A stretch of 64,000 nucleotides of DNA from an uncultured Lachnospiraceae bacterium. Lineage in GTDB: Bacteria > Bacillota > Clostridia > Lachnospirales > Lachnospiraceae. The stretch is taken from contig CAJUOO010000003.1 in NCBI GenBank assembly GCA_910588535.1, positions 71,194 through 135,193 on the forward strand. The letters are read 5' to 3'. Shown piece after piece: positions 16,772 to 26,786 of this stretch. Both the position numbers and the translations under genes were made by a program. Every line of letters starts with the position of its first letter. Position 1 is the stretch's first letter. The notes under the pieces were generated by a model. The model saw only the letters and a list, made by a program, of their open reading frames with translations. It had not been told where the DNA came from and did not search any database.

Positions 16772-18681
16772 AAGAGGCCATACAGCTTAGTTTACGAGGG
16801 TTTCAATTGTTTTTTCACACAGCTCCAAAGCTTTTTCTTGCACGTGCTGCTTATGCTATTACGATGGGGACAGTACCATATGTGAATATCTATCTGTCAG
16901 CGCAGTTGGTTGGTGAACTGGCAGGAGATAGGGAGATCGATCGGCTTGTAGCTCTGGTGATCACGTTGTTACTATCTAATTTGTGTTTGCTTATTTTTTC
17001 TGAGAGCGTAAAGCATTGGATGATGTACGAAAATTCAGCAAATGAGAGTACAAGAGAGCTGATACTGTTTCGAAAGCTATTGTCAATGGATTTTGTGGAT
17101 ATGGATAGTTCACAGACACACGATCGTCTGGATCAGATCGATCAAAATGCCAACTGGGCCGGCTGGGGGTTGGGAGTTTTGCCAAAAATTTTTGAGAACA
17201 GTCTGCGCGCAATAATTAGTATTATATGTGCAGTATCATTGACAGTGGGAATGTTTTTTCAAAAGGTTCCAGAGAGTGCAGGTAGATTGAAGGTATTAAA
17301 TCATCCAGTGTGTATCGTTGCTATGCTGTTATTTATGATCGGTGTGATTGCCGCTGCATCTATTATGGAGGGGAAAGCCGAACAGTATTATGCAAAATGT
17401 GCTGTGGAAGCGAGATTTGGAAATCGGAGCTGGGGATTTTTTGGGTTTGAGGTTATTGAACTGGAGCGTGCGGTAGATATGCGGATCTATAATCAGCAGA
17501 ATTTATCAGCAAATTATCTTCTCAAGAATGACAGCTTTCAGTCAAATTCCATGATGGGAAGACTGGTCAAGGGGAAAATGGGAATTTTGTATGCATTTTC
17601 GTCAGTTATTTCTAGTTCCTTTCAGGGTATAATATATCTGTTTGTCTGTATGAAGGCTTGGGCGGGAGCCTTTGGAGTGGGATTGGTTACACAATATATC
17701 GGGGCTGTTTCCGCTTTTTATTCAGGTGTGGTAGTTTTGTTTCAGGCAGTTGCTAGGCTGAAGAGTAATGCAATATTTTTAAAGATAATTTTTGAATTTC
17801 TGGATGTACCTAATCAGATGTATCAGGGCAGTCTTACGGTGGAGAAGCGCTCAGACCACAAATATGAGATAGAGTTTAGAAATGTTTCCTTTCATTATCC
17901 CTCCTCCAAGGAATGGGCACTTAAGAATATTAATTTTCGCTTCCGCGTTGGGGAGCGGCTTGCGATTGTGGGAGAGAATGGCTCTGGAAAAACTACTTTT
18001 ATCAAACTTTTGTGTCGGCTTTATGATCCGACAGAGGGAGAGATATTATTAAATGGTATTGATATTCGCAAATATGATTATCGGGAATATATGTCTGTAT
18101 TTGCTGTGGTTTTTCAGGATTTTCAGCTATTGTCTGGCAGTTTGATGGATAATGTAGCAGCAGGACGTTCTGGTGACAGTGAGAAGGTAAGAAAATGTCT
18201 TATGGAGGCGGGCTTTGGAGACAGGCTTTCCTCTCTGCCAAAGGGACTTGAAACATGTTTGCATAAAGACTTTGACAAGGATGCCGTGATATTCTCTGGT
18301 GGTGAAAAGCAGAAGATAGCGCTGGCCAGAGCACTTTATAAGGATGCACCATTTATTGTGCTGGATGAGCCGACGGCTGCCCTCGATCCGGTGGCAGAGC
18401 AGGAGGTCTATGAGAAATTCAATGAGATCGCGGGGGATAAGACCACGATCTATATTAGTCATCGATTGTCTTCCTGTAGATTTTGTGATAAGATTGCTGT
18501 TTTTGATAAAGGAAGTATTGTACAATATGGAAATCATGAAAGTTTACTACAAGAAAAGGAAAGGAAATATTATACGCTCTGGCACGCACAGGCACAGTAT
18601 TACACGGAGGAGAAAAGGAGAAAGGAAGAGCTGGATCAGCTTAGAAGGAATTTGGGGGAAAAGGTGATATTTGATGAATAA
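16750..18681 (+). CDS. ABC exporter half-molecule (permease-ATPase), pair 1 subunit B
   Basis: This 643-residue partner of the preceding gene has membrane helices over about 20-330 and ATPase motifs GENGSGKTT, FSGGEKQKIALARAL (Phe replacing Leu in the signature), FIVLDEPTAALD and SHRLSS. The glutamate after Walker B is kept, so both sites could hydrolyse ATP. ATG follows GGGGAGG inside the end of subunit A. It is closely related to the product of 20496-22406, which shows the gene pair was duplicated in tandem. Confidence 0.9.
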   Translation: MGEKIFLKEAIQLSLRGFQLFFHTAPKLFLARAAYAITMGTVPYVNIYLSAQLVGELAGDREIDRLVALVITLLLSNLCLLIFSESVKHWMMYENSANESTRELILFRKLLSMDFVDMDSSQTHDRLDQIDQNANWAGWGLGVLPKIFENSLRAIISIICAVSLTVGMFFQKVPESAGRLKVLNHPVCIVAMLLFMIGVIAAASIMEGKAEQYYAKCAVEARFGNRSWGFFGFEVIELERAVDMRIYNQQNLSANYLLKNDSFQSNSMMGRLVKGKMGILYAFSSVISSSFQGIIYLFVCMKAWAGAFGVGLVTQYIGAVSAFYSGVVVLFQAVARLKSNAIFLKIIFEFLDVPNQMYQGSLTVEKRSDHKYEIEFRNVSFHYPSSKEWALKNINFRFRVGERLAIVGENGSGKTTFIKLLCRLYDPTEGEILLNGIDIRKYDYREYMSVFAVVFQDFQLLSGSLMDNVAAGRSGDSEKVRKCLMEAGFGDRLSSLPKGLETCLHKDFDKDAVIFSGGEKQKIALARALYKDAPFIVLDEPTAALDPVAEQEVYEKFNEIAGDKTTIYISHRLSSCRFCDKIAVFDKGSIVQYGNHESLLQEKERKYYTLWHAQAQYYTEEKRRKEELDQLRRNLGEKVIFDE

Positions 18682-20512
18682 AATGAAACCAAAGTATACA
18701 ATATGGCAGAATGTGCAGTATATGCTTGGCATGGTATGGACATGTAAAGCCTACAGTGTGGTAGTGTTTTGTGTTCTGGCAAGCATTCTTAAAATTCTTT
18801 CCAGTCTTACAGGGATCTTGATCACGCCTGTGATCTTGCGATGTGTGGAGGTTCAGGTGCCTTTTGTCAGGCTTTTTATAACAATTCTTGTGTTTGCAGG
18901 TATGCTGATGATTTGGAGTGGACTTTCTGCTTATGTAGAATGTGTGAATTCTCTGGCGGACAGAGCTGATATACGAAGAACGCTTATGCAGACGGTTATG
19001 AAGAAAAATTGTACTACTTCATATCCCAATCTGGAAGACCAGAATGTTCTTTGGTACAGGAGACAGGCTGAGAAAGCTGTGAGAGGAAGTGGAGAGGCAA
19101 CCGAGGGTGTGTGGAATACTTTGTCGGATATTATAAAAAATATAGGAGGTTTTTTTATTTATCTTTTTATGTTGACGGCGGTAAATCCAGTCGTTATTGT
19201 GATAACAATGGTTACAGCAGTTCTTGGCTATCTTGTAAACCGCTATGCGAAAAGATGGCGGTATCAGCATAAAGATGAGGTTGCCGACTATGAGCTTAAG
19301 ACGTGGTATATTTTGAGAAAATCACAGGATATGACACTTGCAAAGGATCTGCGGTTATTTGGTATGGAGAATTGGCTGAAAGATATATATGCAAGTGTGA
19401 TGATATTGTACAGGGGGTATTTTTTTCGAAGAGAAAGGATATATCTGCTGACAGATATTGTGAATGTTGTGCTTACATTTTTGAGAAATGGAATTGCTTA
19501 TGGGTATCTGATCTATATGGTTTTTAACCAGAATCTGCCCATATCGGAGTTTCTTCTTTATTTTGCCACAGTGGGAGGATTCACCGCTTGGATTGGTGGA
19601 ATTTTTGATTCCTTCGGCATATTGCATGAGCAGAGTCTTGATCTTTCAATGATGCGGGAATATCTGGAGATGCAGGAGGTATTTTGGGAAGAGAGTGAGA
19701 GAGATAAAAGGGAGGATATTCCTGCTTGTAAAGAATCTTGCAGCTTGGAGCTTAGAGGTGTATCATTCCGCTATCCGGGCGCTAAGGAGGATACCATCCA
19801 TAATCTGGATCTGGTGATATCTCCGGGGGAGAAGCTTGCCATTGTGGGGATGAATGGAGCTGGAAAGACAACACTTGTGAAGCTGCTATGTGGTTTTTAC
19901 AATCCGACGGAGGGAGAGGTGCTTTATAATGGCATAGATATACGAAAGTTCGATCGGAGAGAATATTATTCTCTATTTTCTGCTGTATTTCAGAAATTTT
20001 CAGTTTTAGAGACTACGCTTGCAGAGAATGTGGCACAGACATATGATTCGATTGATATGGAGCGAGTAGAAAGATGTATTGAAAAGGCAGGACTGAAAAG
20101 AAAGGTGGAGGGTCTGCCAAATGGTTATCAGACGTATATTGGAAAAAGGGTATTTTTGGATGGTGTGGAGTTGTCAGGAGGAGAGATACAAAAGCTGATG
20201 CTCGCACGAGCTTTATACAAAGACTCTCCCATACTTATATTAGATGAGCCGACTGCCGCACTTGATCCAATAGCAGAGAATGATATGTATCAGAGATACG
20301 ATCAGATGACAAGAAGCCATACCAGTGTATATATCAGCCACAGACTTGCCTCCACACGGTTTTGTGATCGCATTATCTATTTGAAAAATGGAAGAATTGC
20401 AGAGTCTGGCACTCATGAAGAATTGTTGCGGGCAGGGGGAGGATATGCACGTCTGTATGAGATGCAGAGCAAATATTATAGGGAGGGAACAGTGGATGGT
20501 GAAAAAGGATAA
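18674..20512 (+). CDS. ABC exporter half-molecule, pair 2 subunit A (paralogue of 14915-16771)
   Basis: This 612-residue protein repeats the organisation of pair 1 subunit A: KYTIWQNVQYMLGMVWTCKA at the N-terminus against KYNIWQNVRYMLRMACRSRK in the first copy. Walker A is GMNGAGKTT, the signature LSGGEIQKLMLARAL and Walker B LILDEPTAALD. ATG 18674 has AAGGTG seven bases upstream; a TTG three bases earlier is possible. It overlaps the previous stop by 8 bases. Confidence 0.9.
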   Translation: MNKMKPKYTIWQNVQYMLGMVWTCKAYSVVVFCVLASILKILSSLTGILITPVILRCVEVQVPFVRLFITILVFAGMLMIWSGLSAYVECVNSLADRADIRRTLMQTVMKKNCTTSYPNLEDQNVLWYRRQAEKAVRGSGEATEGVWNTLSDIIKNIGGFFIYLFMLTAVNPVVIVITMVTAVLGYLVNRYAKRWRYQHKDEVADYELKTWYILRKSQDMTLAKDLRLFGMENWLKDIYASVMILYRGYFFRRERIYLLTDIVNVVLTFLRNGIAYGYLIYMVFNQNLPISEFLLYFATVGGFTAWIGGIFDSFGILHEQSLDLSMMREYLEMQEVFWEESERDKREDIPACKESCSLELRGVSFRYPGAKEDTIHNLDLVISPGEKLAIVGMNGAGKTTLVKLLCGFYNPTEGEVLYNGIDIRKFDRREYYSLFSAVFQKFSVLETTLAENVAQTYDSIDMERVERCIEKAGLKRKVEGLPNGYQTYIGKRVFLDGVELSGGEIQKLMLARALYKDSPILILDEPTAALDPIAENDMYQRYDQMTRSHTSVYISHRLASTRFCDRIIYLKNGRIAESGTHEELLRAGGGYARLYEMQSKYYREGTVDGEKG

Positions 20513-22406
20513 AATATCCTATAGAGAAGTTCTTCTACTTCATAAGAGAGGCCTAATGATATTTTGGAGAATATGTCCGGGCATATTTCTGTCCCGTGCC
20601 TGTTACGCCTTGATGACAGGTATAACACCATATATCACTATCTATTTGTCAGCTCGTCTGGTAGGAGAACTGGCAGGAGAAAGGGATATAAGACAGATTG
20701 TTATATGGGTTGCGGCTATACTGGCAGCAGGACTTTTGCTGGGGATAGGTTCTGGTTGCATCAAACGGTGGAAGCTTTATGAAAATGCGTCAATCTGGCA
20801 GGATAAGGATAGAGTTTTGATTGATAAGTTGTTAAACATGGATTTTTCAGTGATGGATGATCCGGAAACTCATCATCTGCTGGCACAGATTCAGCAAAAT
20901 TCAATATGGGGAGGTGTTGGCATTTATAAAATACCAGAGCTTTTTGAGAAGAGTATTAGCTCCATGATCAGTATTTTATGTGCAATATCTCTTACTATAG
21001 GATTGTTTGCTGAGAAGGTGCCAAAAACAGCAGGCATGCTTTGTATATTAAATCATCCTTTGTGGATAGGTGTACTGTCTGTTCTCCTGCTTGGGACTGC
21101 CATGCTTGTTATTATTATCTATAAGAGAATTAACACATATTTTGAAGAATGTACCAAAGAGGCAGAACTGGGCAATCGGGTGTGGGGATTTTTTATGTTC
21201 GAGATGACGGATATGGAGCGGGCGATGGATATGCGCATCTACAACCAACAGGATATCGGTATACATTATTTCCAAAAACATAATAATTATGTTATGGCAT
21301 TAAAGCATCTTGCAAAAGGGAAGATGGGACTGATGAAGGGATTGGCTGCCGCTGTGGCGGTCTCTTTTCAGGGAGTGATAGATTTATTTGTCTGTATGAA
21401 GGCATGGGCAGGCGCTTTTGATATAGGCATGGCAACGCAATATATCGGAGCAGTTACAGCATTGTATAGTGGTGTCGAAACATTGGTACAAACGTATGGG
21501 ATTCTTCAAAACAATGCACCATTTTTAAGGACATTATTTGAATTTTTAGATATTCCAAATTTAATGTATCAGGGAAGTCTTACCGTGGAAAAACGGCAAG
21601 ATCAGCGATATGAAATAGAGTTTAAGGATGTTTCTTTTAAATACCCTTCTTCCAAACAGTGGGCGTTAAGACATATTAGTATGCGTTTTCATATAGGGGA
21701 ACGGCTTGCGATTGTGGGGGAGAATGGTTCTGGAAAAACTACCTTTATCAAGCTTTTATGTAGACTTTATGATCCGACAGAGGGAGTGATTTTGCTAAAT
21801 GGCATTGATATACGTAAATACAATTATCGGGAATATATGTCGGTGTTTGCTGTTGTCTTTCAAGATTTTCAGTTATTATCATGTAGTTTGGGAGAAAATA
21901 TGGCAGCAGGAAAGAGCTATGAAAAAGAAAAGGTAGAACAATGTCTTATAAAGGCAGATTTTGGCGATCGCCTTCGGAAGCTGCCTAAGGGACTTGAGAC
22001 TTGTCTTTATAAACATTTTGACAAAGAAGGCATAGAATTATCCGGCGGCGAGGCGCAAAAAATAGCTCTTGCCAGAGCATTGTATAAAGATGCGCCGTTT
22101 GCTATCTTGGATGAACCGACCGCAGCTCTTGATCCAGAGGCAGAGCAGAAAGTCTATGAGAAATTTAATGAAATTGCCGGAGATAAGACAGCGATTTACA
22201 TTAGCCATCGCCTGTCTTCCTGCAGGCTTTGTGATGTGGTTGCTGTGTTTGACAGAGGAAGGATTATACAATATGGCAGTCATGAACAGTTGCTGGAAGA
22301 GACAGAAGGAAAGTACTATCAGCTCTGGTATGCACAGGCACAGTATTATATAGAAGAGCAAGAAAGACAGAAAATGTGGAACAATCTGATAGCGGACGAA
22401 ACGTAG
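20496..22406 (+). CDS. ABC exporter half-molecule, pair 2 subunit B (paralogue of 16750-18681)
   Basis: A start at ATG 20496 after GGGAGGGAAC gives 636 residues beginning MVKKDKISYREVLLLHKRG. A longer frame upstream would only overlap the previous gene. It has an exporter membrane domain and ATPase motifs GENGSGKTT, LSGGEAQKIALARAL, AILDEPTAALD and SHRLSS. It is last of the four-gene operon and followed by a strong terminator. The signature motif has Leu where pair 1 subunit B has Phe. Confidence 0.9.
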   Translation: MVKKDKISYREVLLLHKRGLMIFWRICPGIFLSRACYALMTGITPYITIYLSARLVGELAGERDIRQIVIWVAAILAAGLLLGIGSGCIKRWKLYENASIWQDKDRVLIDKLLNMDFSVMDDPETHHLLAQIQQNSIWGGVGIYKIPELFEKSISSMISILCAISLTIGLFAEKVPKTAGMLCILNHPLWIGVLSVLLLGTAMLVIIIYKRINTYFEECTKEAELGNRVWGFFMFEMTDMERAMDMRIYNQQDIGIHYFQKHNNYVMALKHLAKGKMGLMKGLAAAVAVSFQGVIDLFVCMKAWAGAFDIGMATQYIGAVTALYSGVETLVQTYGILQNNAPFLRTLFEFLDIPNLMYQGSLTVEKRQDQRYEIEFKDVSFKYPSSKQWALRHISMRFHIGERLAIVGENGSGKTTFIKLLCRLYDPTEGVILLNGIDIRKYNYREYMSVFAVVFQDFQLLSCSLGENMAAGKSYEKEKVEQCLIKADFGDRLRKLPKGLETCLYKHFDKEGIELSGGEAQKIALARALYKDAPFAILDEPTAALDPEAEQKVYEKFNEIAGDKTAIYISHRLSSCRLCDVVAVFDRGRIIQYGSHEQLLEETEGKYYQLWYAQAQYYIEEQERQKMWNNLIADET

Positions 22407-22433
22407 TATATTTATTCATAATAATGGATAAAA

Positions 22434-22473
22434 AATCACTCCGAAAAGGTATACTTTTTCGGAGTGATTTTTC
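22434..22473 (+). terminator. Strong intrinsic terminator of the ABC exporter operon
   Basis: AATCACTCCGAAAAG (22434-22448) pairs with the CTTTTTCGGAGTGATT arm (22454-22469) around a GTATA loop, followed by Ts. It cleanly separates the exporters from the capsule operon. Confidence 0.85.
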
Positions 22474-22503
22474 TATGTGCTATTTTACCATATTTCATAG
22501 CTT

Positions 22504-22532
22504 TTGCAAGCACTTTTTTTAAGAAATATTAT
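22504..22532 (+). promoter_or_regulatory. Predicted promoter of the capsule operon
   Basis: TTGCAA (22504-22509), 17 bases, TATTAT (22527-22532). Transcription would begin near 22539 and give a leader of about 230 nt before the first capsule gene. No credible gene is seen in 22474-22766. Confidence 0.5.
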
Positions 22533-22555
22533 ACAAAGTGCACAAATGTTTCTGT

Positions 22556-22583
22556 ATTCTCAAAAAGTATACCTTTTGAGAAT
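22556..22583 (+). promoter_or_regulatory. Leader hairpin of the capsule operon
   Basis: ATTCTCAAAA (22556-22565) and TTTTGAGAAT (22574-22583) form a perfect 10-bp stem with the 8-nt loop AGTATACC, just after the predicted start of transcription. No T run follows. Its central 16 bases are the reverse complement of the upstream terminator's apex. Promoter-proximal hairpins in long polysaccharide operons can recruit NusG-like antiterminators (LoaP); that role is only a hypothesis here. Confidence 0.45.
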
Positions 22584-22766
22584 GAAAATATGTATGTATA
22601 TATGTTACAGAGATATAATTGGATATTTTATGCGGAGTTTTTACAGGTACAGTACCACCGGGAAGACAGGATTTATCCAGATGATTCGTGCTCTTCCAAA
22701 GAAGCCAGAGGGCAGTTGTACTGGGAGTTATTAATTACAGAGAATAAATATTTATGAGGAAATTGT

Positions 22767-25631
22767 ATGGATTCTGATATGAAGGTCTATAAACTTACTG
22801 CGAATCAGAAAAGATATCTATCTTGGAAGCGGATGTTGGATGTAGCAGTTTGTCTTCCTGCTTGTATTATGCTTTTTCCTGTGATGGCTGGCGCGGCGGC
22901 TTTGATTAAGCTGGATTCTCCCGGCCCTATTCTTTTTAAGCAGAAGAGGGTGGGGAAGGATAAAGAGCTTTTTGAAATATGGAAATTCCGCACTATGAGG
23001 ACAGATACGCCAAAAGATATGCCGACACATCTGTTGAATAATCCTGAAGTATATATCACGAGAACAGGGCGGTGGATGAGGAAATTGTCGGTGGATGAGC
23101 TGCCACAGCTTTACCAGTGCCTGCTGACTGGCAGGCTTTCTCTGTGTGGTCCTAGACCGGCTCTCTGGAATCAGGAGGATCTGATAGCAGAGCGTGATAA
23201 ATATGGTGCTAACAGTATTAAGCCGGGTATTACTGGCTGGGCGCAGATCAATGGAAGAGATGAGCTGCCTATCGCTGAGAAGGCAAGATTAGATGGAGAA
23301 TATGTGAAAAAATTAGGGCTTTGGATGGATATAAAGTGTATTTTTGGAACCATCGGCTCTGTGCTCAGCCATAGCGGGGTGGTGGAAGGCAGCGCCGGAG
23401 GAGGGTGCAACAGGAAGGAGTATCCAGATAGAAAAGGAGACTATACACAAGAGAGGTATGTAGAAAAGGAAGTAAAAAAAGAGAGAAATACAGTGAAAGT
23501 ATTGATCACTGGCGCAGGTTCTTATCTTGGGACAGCAGTGGAAAGCTGGTTAAATCAGGAAAATAAGAAAAGTGGAAAAGAACGATATCAGATCGATACC
23601 TTAGACATGAAAGATACCATGTGGAAAAAGCATGATTTTACAAAATATGATGTGGTCTATCATGTGGCGGGGATCGCCCATTCAGATACTAAGGATGCAT
23701 CCGAGGAACAGAAGAGAATGTATTATAAAATCAATACAAAGCTTGCTGTTGATGTGGCGGAGAAAGCAAAGATAGCTGGGGTTAGGCAGTTTATCTTTAT
23801 GTCCTCTATGATTATTTATGGTGGATGTAAGGAAAAGAAAATTGGCATTGATACTGTGCCAAAGCCATTGAATTTTTATGGGGATAGTAAATGGAAGGCA
23901 GATCAGAGAGTAAGAGCACTTTCTGATGATAGGTTTCGTGTGGCTGTTCTTAGACCTCCTATGATATATGGCAGGGGGAGCAAGGGGAATTATCCTGAAT
24001 TGGCAAAGCTTGCGGGGACACTTCCGGTATTTCCCGCGGTGAGAAATATGAGATCGATGCTCTATATTGACAATTTTTGTCAATTTGTCAAGCTGATAAT
24101 TGATAATGAGGAATCAGGTATATTTTTTCCTCAAAATAAAGAGTATGCCATAACATCTGATATGGTTCGGATCATTGCAAAAACAAAAGGTCATAGGATA
24201 AGAATGATCCCTTTTATGAGTATTCCAGTAAAGCTGCTTGGAAAAATACCGGGAAGGCTTGGAGAGCTCGCTAAGAAGGCATTTGGAGATTTTGTTTATG
24301 ATAAAAATTTAAGTGAGTATAAAGAAGAGTATCGACTTTATAGTCTTGAGGAGTCCATATTACAGACAGAAGGATGTTGTGCAAAAAGGGAAGATAGAAA
24401 GAAACATATCCTTGTTGTAAGCCAATATTTTTATCCCGAACAATTTCGGATTAATGATATTTGTACCGAGTGGGTAAAAAGAGGGTATCAGGTAACAGTG
24501 ATAACTGGAATACCAAATTATCCACAAGGAAAATTTTATAAAGGATATGGGTTTTTACATAAAAGAAGAGAAACGTGGAATGGAATCTCTATTGTCCGTA
24601 TTCCAATTATTCCAAGAGGGCAAAATGTGATTGGATTGATTACAAATTATCTTTCTTTTGTTTTATCAGGATTTGTGTGGAAATCGCTGAGCAGAAAAAA
24701 AGCGGATAAAGTATTTATATTTGAGGTTTCTCCTATGACACAGGCTCTGGTGGGAGTGTGGTATGCAAAGAAGCATAAGATTCCTTGCAGTTTGTATGTG
24801 CAGGATCTGTGGCCGGAAAATGTGGAGACTGTGATGAAGATACATCACCCAATGGTGATAAAGCCCATTCGAAAGATGGTGGATGATATATACCGAAATT
24901 GTACAACGATATTAGCTACATCGCCAAGTCTTCAGAAGGAGATACAAAAGAGATGCAAGGAGAAAAAGAAAGTTTTATATCTTCCACAATATGCGGAGGA
25001 TTTGTATCAGCCAGTAAGCAGGGAGATAGTTAGGAGAGAGAACTTAGTTCCAGAGCTATCAGAGGATGGAAGATTTAAGATAATATTTACTGGAAATATT
25101 GGACGAGCACAGGGGTTGGAGATTCTTCCAGAAGCAGCAGCGCTATTACAAAAGAGATATGGAAAAAAGATATTGTTTGTTATTGTGGGAGATGGCAGAA
25201 ACAAGCAAGAATTTATAGAGAGAATCTGTCAAAGACAGGTAGAAGATATGTTTTTGCTGATAGAAGGACAACCTGCCAGCAGAATCCCTGCTTTTTTGGC
25301 TTGCTGTGAGGTAGCCTTTGTCTCTTTTATGGAAAATGAACTATTTGCCAAGACAATCCCTGCAAAATTACAGTCTTATATGGCGTGTGGTATGCCAATA
25401 TTGGCATCTGCTACAGGAGAGACAGAACGGATTATCAAGGAAGCAGAATGTGGAATTTCGGCGGCGATAGGAAAGAAAAAAGAGCTATGCAGGGCAATCC
25501 TTACATTTATGTCGATGAATCAGGAAGATCTGGAGAAAATGGGAAGAAATAGCAGAAAATATTCTGTAGAGCATTTTGATAAAAAGAAGATATTGGATCG
25601 GATGGATTTTGTTTTCACAGATAGGAGTTAG
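22767..25631 (+). CDS. Three-domain fusion: initiating sugar-phosphate transferase, SDR epimerase/reductase and GT4 glycosyltransferase
   Basis: This 954-residue protein carries three normally separate enzymes. Residues 1-225 are a short polyprenyl-phosphate sugar-phosphotransferase with one membrane anchor (KRMLDVAVCLPACIMLFPVM) and catalytic segments LFKQKRVGKDKELFEIWKFR and KLSVDELPQLYQCLLTGRLS. From about 243 comes an SDR with GAGSYLG and the active Tyr-x3-Lys in YGDSK near 371. From about 546 comes a WbuB-type GT4 (VVSQYFYPEQFRINDI to FAKTIPAKLQSYMACGMPIL). It would start the repeat unit on undecaprenyl phosphate, make or modify a sugar nucleotide, and add the second sugar at the membrane. 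Confidence 0.88.
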   Translation: MDSDMKVYKLTANQKRYLSWKRMLDVAVCLPACIMLFPVMAGAAALIKLDSPGPILFKQKRVGKDKELFEIWKFRTMRTDTPKDMPTHLLNNPEVYITRTGRWMRKLSVDELPQLYQCLLTGRLSLCGPRPALWNQEDLIAERDKYGANSIKPGITGWAQINGRDELPIAEKARLDGEYVKKLGLWMDIKCIFGTIGSVLSHSGVVEGSAGGGCNRKEYPDRKGDYTQERYVEKEVKKERNTVKVLITGAGSYLGTAVESWLNQENKKSGKERYQIDTLDMKDTMWKKHDFTKYDVVYHVAGIAHSDTKDASEEQKRMYYKINTKLAVDVAEKAKIAGVRQFIFMSSMIIYGGCKEKKIGIDTVPKPLNFYGDSKWKADQRVRALSDDRFRVAVLRPPMIYGRGSKGNYPELAKLAGTLPVFPAVRNMRSMLYIDNFCQFVKLIIDNEESGIFFPQNKEYAITSDMVRIIAKTKGHRIRMIPFMSIPVKLLGKIPGRLGELAKKAFGDFVYDKNLSEYKEEYRLYSLEESILQTEGCCAKREDRKKHILVVSQYFYPEQFRINDICTEWVKRGYQVTVITGIPNYPQGKFYKGYGFLHKRRETWNGISIVRIPIIPRGQNVIGLITNYLSFVLSGFVWKSLSRKKADKVFIFEVSPMTQALVGVWYAKKHKIPCSLYVQDLWPENVETVMKIHHPMVIKPIRKMVDDIYRNCTTILATSPSLQKEIQKRCKEKKKVLYLPQYAEDLYQPVSREIVRRENLVPELSEDGRFKIIFTGNIGRAQGLEILPEAAALLQKRYGKKILFVIVGDGRNKQEFIERICQRQVEDMFLLIEGQPASRIPAFLACCEVAFVSFMENELFAKTIPAKLQSYMACGMPILASATGETERIIKEAECGISAAIGKKKELCRAILTFMSMNQEDLEKMGRNSRKYSVEHFDKKKILDRMDFVFTDRS

Positions 25632-25633
25632 TT

Positions 25634-26779
25634 TTGAAAAAGATGATAAAGCGGCCTTATCAGAGGTGTACGCAATGTGTGATGGATACCACAGATTCTC
25701 AGATTAGTTTTGATGATAATGGGGTCTGTGATCATTGTAGAAATTTTGAAAAAAATATAAAGCCATATTGGAAGCCCACAGAGAATAGGTTTGATGAGCT
25801 TGAGAAGGCTGCTGACAAAATCAGAAGAGCGGGAAGAGGAAAGGAATATGATTGTCTTCTGGGGTTGAGCGGCGGGGCGGACAGCTCTTATATGGCGTAT
25901 ATTGCCAAGGAAATTATGCATGTAAGGCCCTTAGCTTTTGTTGTGGATACTGGCTGGAACTTAAATGTGGCAGTGGAAAATATTGAGAAAATAGTAAAGG
26001 GACTTAATTTGGATCTGTACACAGAAGTGATTCACTGGAAGGAGATGGCAGATTTTCAGTTGGCAATGTTTCGTTCACAGATATCTTCTCAGGATGCTCC
26101 ACAGGATCATGCCATATTTGCGGCAATGTATAATTATGCGGCAAAAAATCATATAAAATATGTGCTCACAGGCTCCAATCATTCTACTGAATTTATCAGA
26201 CCTCCCATGGAGTGGATCTATATGAATGATCTTACAATGTATAAGGATATTCATAGAAAATTTGGCAAAAGAGAATTAAAAACTTATCCGACCTGTGGGA
26301 TTTTAAAATATCGCCTGTACTATAAATATATTCTTGGCTTACAGCGATTTTATCCGCTGGATTATGTGGTATATAACAAGGCGGAGGCAGAGAAATTTCT
26401 TCATCAGAAATATGGATGGACAAAATATGAAAATAAGCATTATGAAAATATTTTCACTCGTTTTTTTGAAGGGTATTATCTGCCTCATAAATTTGGGTTT
26501 GATACCAGAAAAAATGTGTATTCTACGCAGATACTAGCAGGAACAATGTCAAGGGAAGAAGCAATCGAAGCATTGAAGACAAATCCTTATGATCCAGATT
26601 TAATGGAGCAAGATAAAGAATATATTGCCAGAAAACTGGGAATTACAGTGAGAGAATTTGAAAAAATAATTGAAGGAAGAAATAAGACCCCCATGGATTA
26701 TAAAAATGATTTCTGGATGATTCAGCTAGGGATTCGAATATGCAGGATGCTTGGGATAGAGAATAGAAATATAAGGTAG
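25634..26779 (+). CDS. wbpG: WbpG-type N-acetyl sugar amidotransferase
   Basis: This roughly 380-residue protein has zinc-ribbon cysteines (RCTQCVMDTT; CDHC) and an ATP-pyrophosphatase loop (LLGLSGGADSSYMAYIAK near 75). The family, with HisH- and HisF-like partners, converts an acetamido group on a nucleotide sugar to an acetamidino group, as in Pseudomonas O-antigens. The start is taken as TTG 25634, six bases after AGGAG; ATG 25643 is possible. hisH- and hisF-like genes follow directly. Confidence 0.88.
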   Translation: MKKMIKRPYQRCTQCVMDTTDSQISFDDNGVCDHCRNFEKNIKPYWKPTENRFDELEKAADKIRRAGRGKEYDCLLGLSGGADSSYMAYIAKEIMHVRPLAFVVDTGWNLNVAVENIEKIVKGLNLDLYTEVIHWKEMADFQLAMFRSQISSQDAPQDHAIFAAMYNYAAKNHIKYVLTGSNHSTEFIRPPMEWIYMNDLTMYKDIHRKFGKRELKTYPTCGILKYRLYYKYILGLQRFYPLDYVVYNKAEAEKFLHQKYGWTKYENKHYENIFTRFFEGYYLPHKFGFDTRKNVYSTQILAGTMSREEAIEALKTNPYDPDLMEQDKEYIARKLGITVREFEKIIEGRNKTPMDYKNDFWMIQLGIRICRMLGIENRNIR

Positions 26780-26786
26780 GATAGAG

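Noticed and set aside
22464..22757. Plus-strand open frames in the gap before the capsule operon
   Set aside because: They overlap the terminator and leader, lack ribosome sites and show no recognisable protein family.
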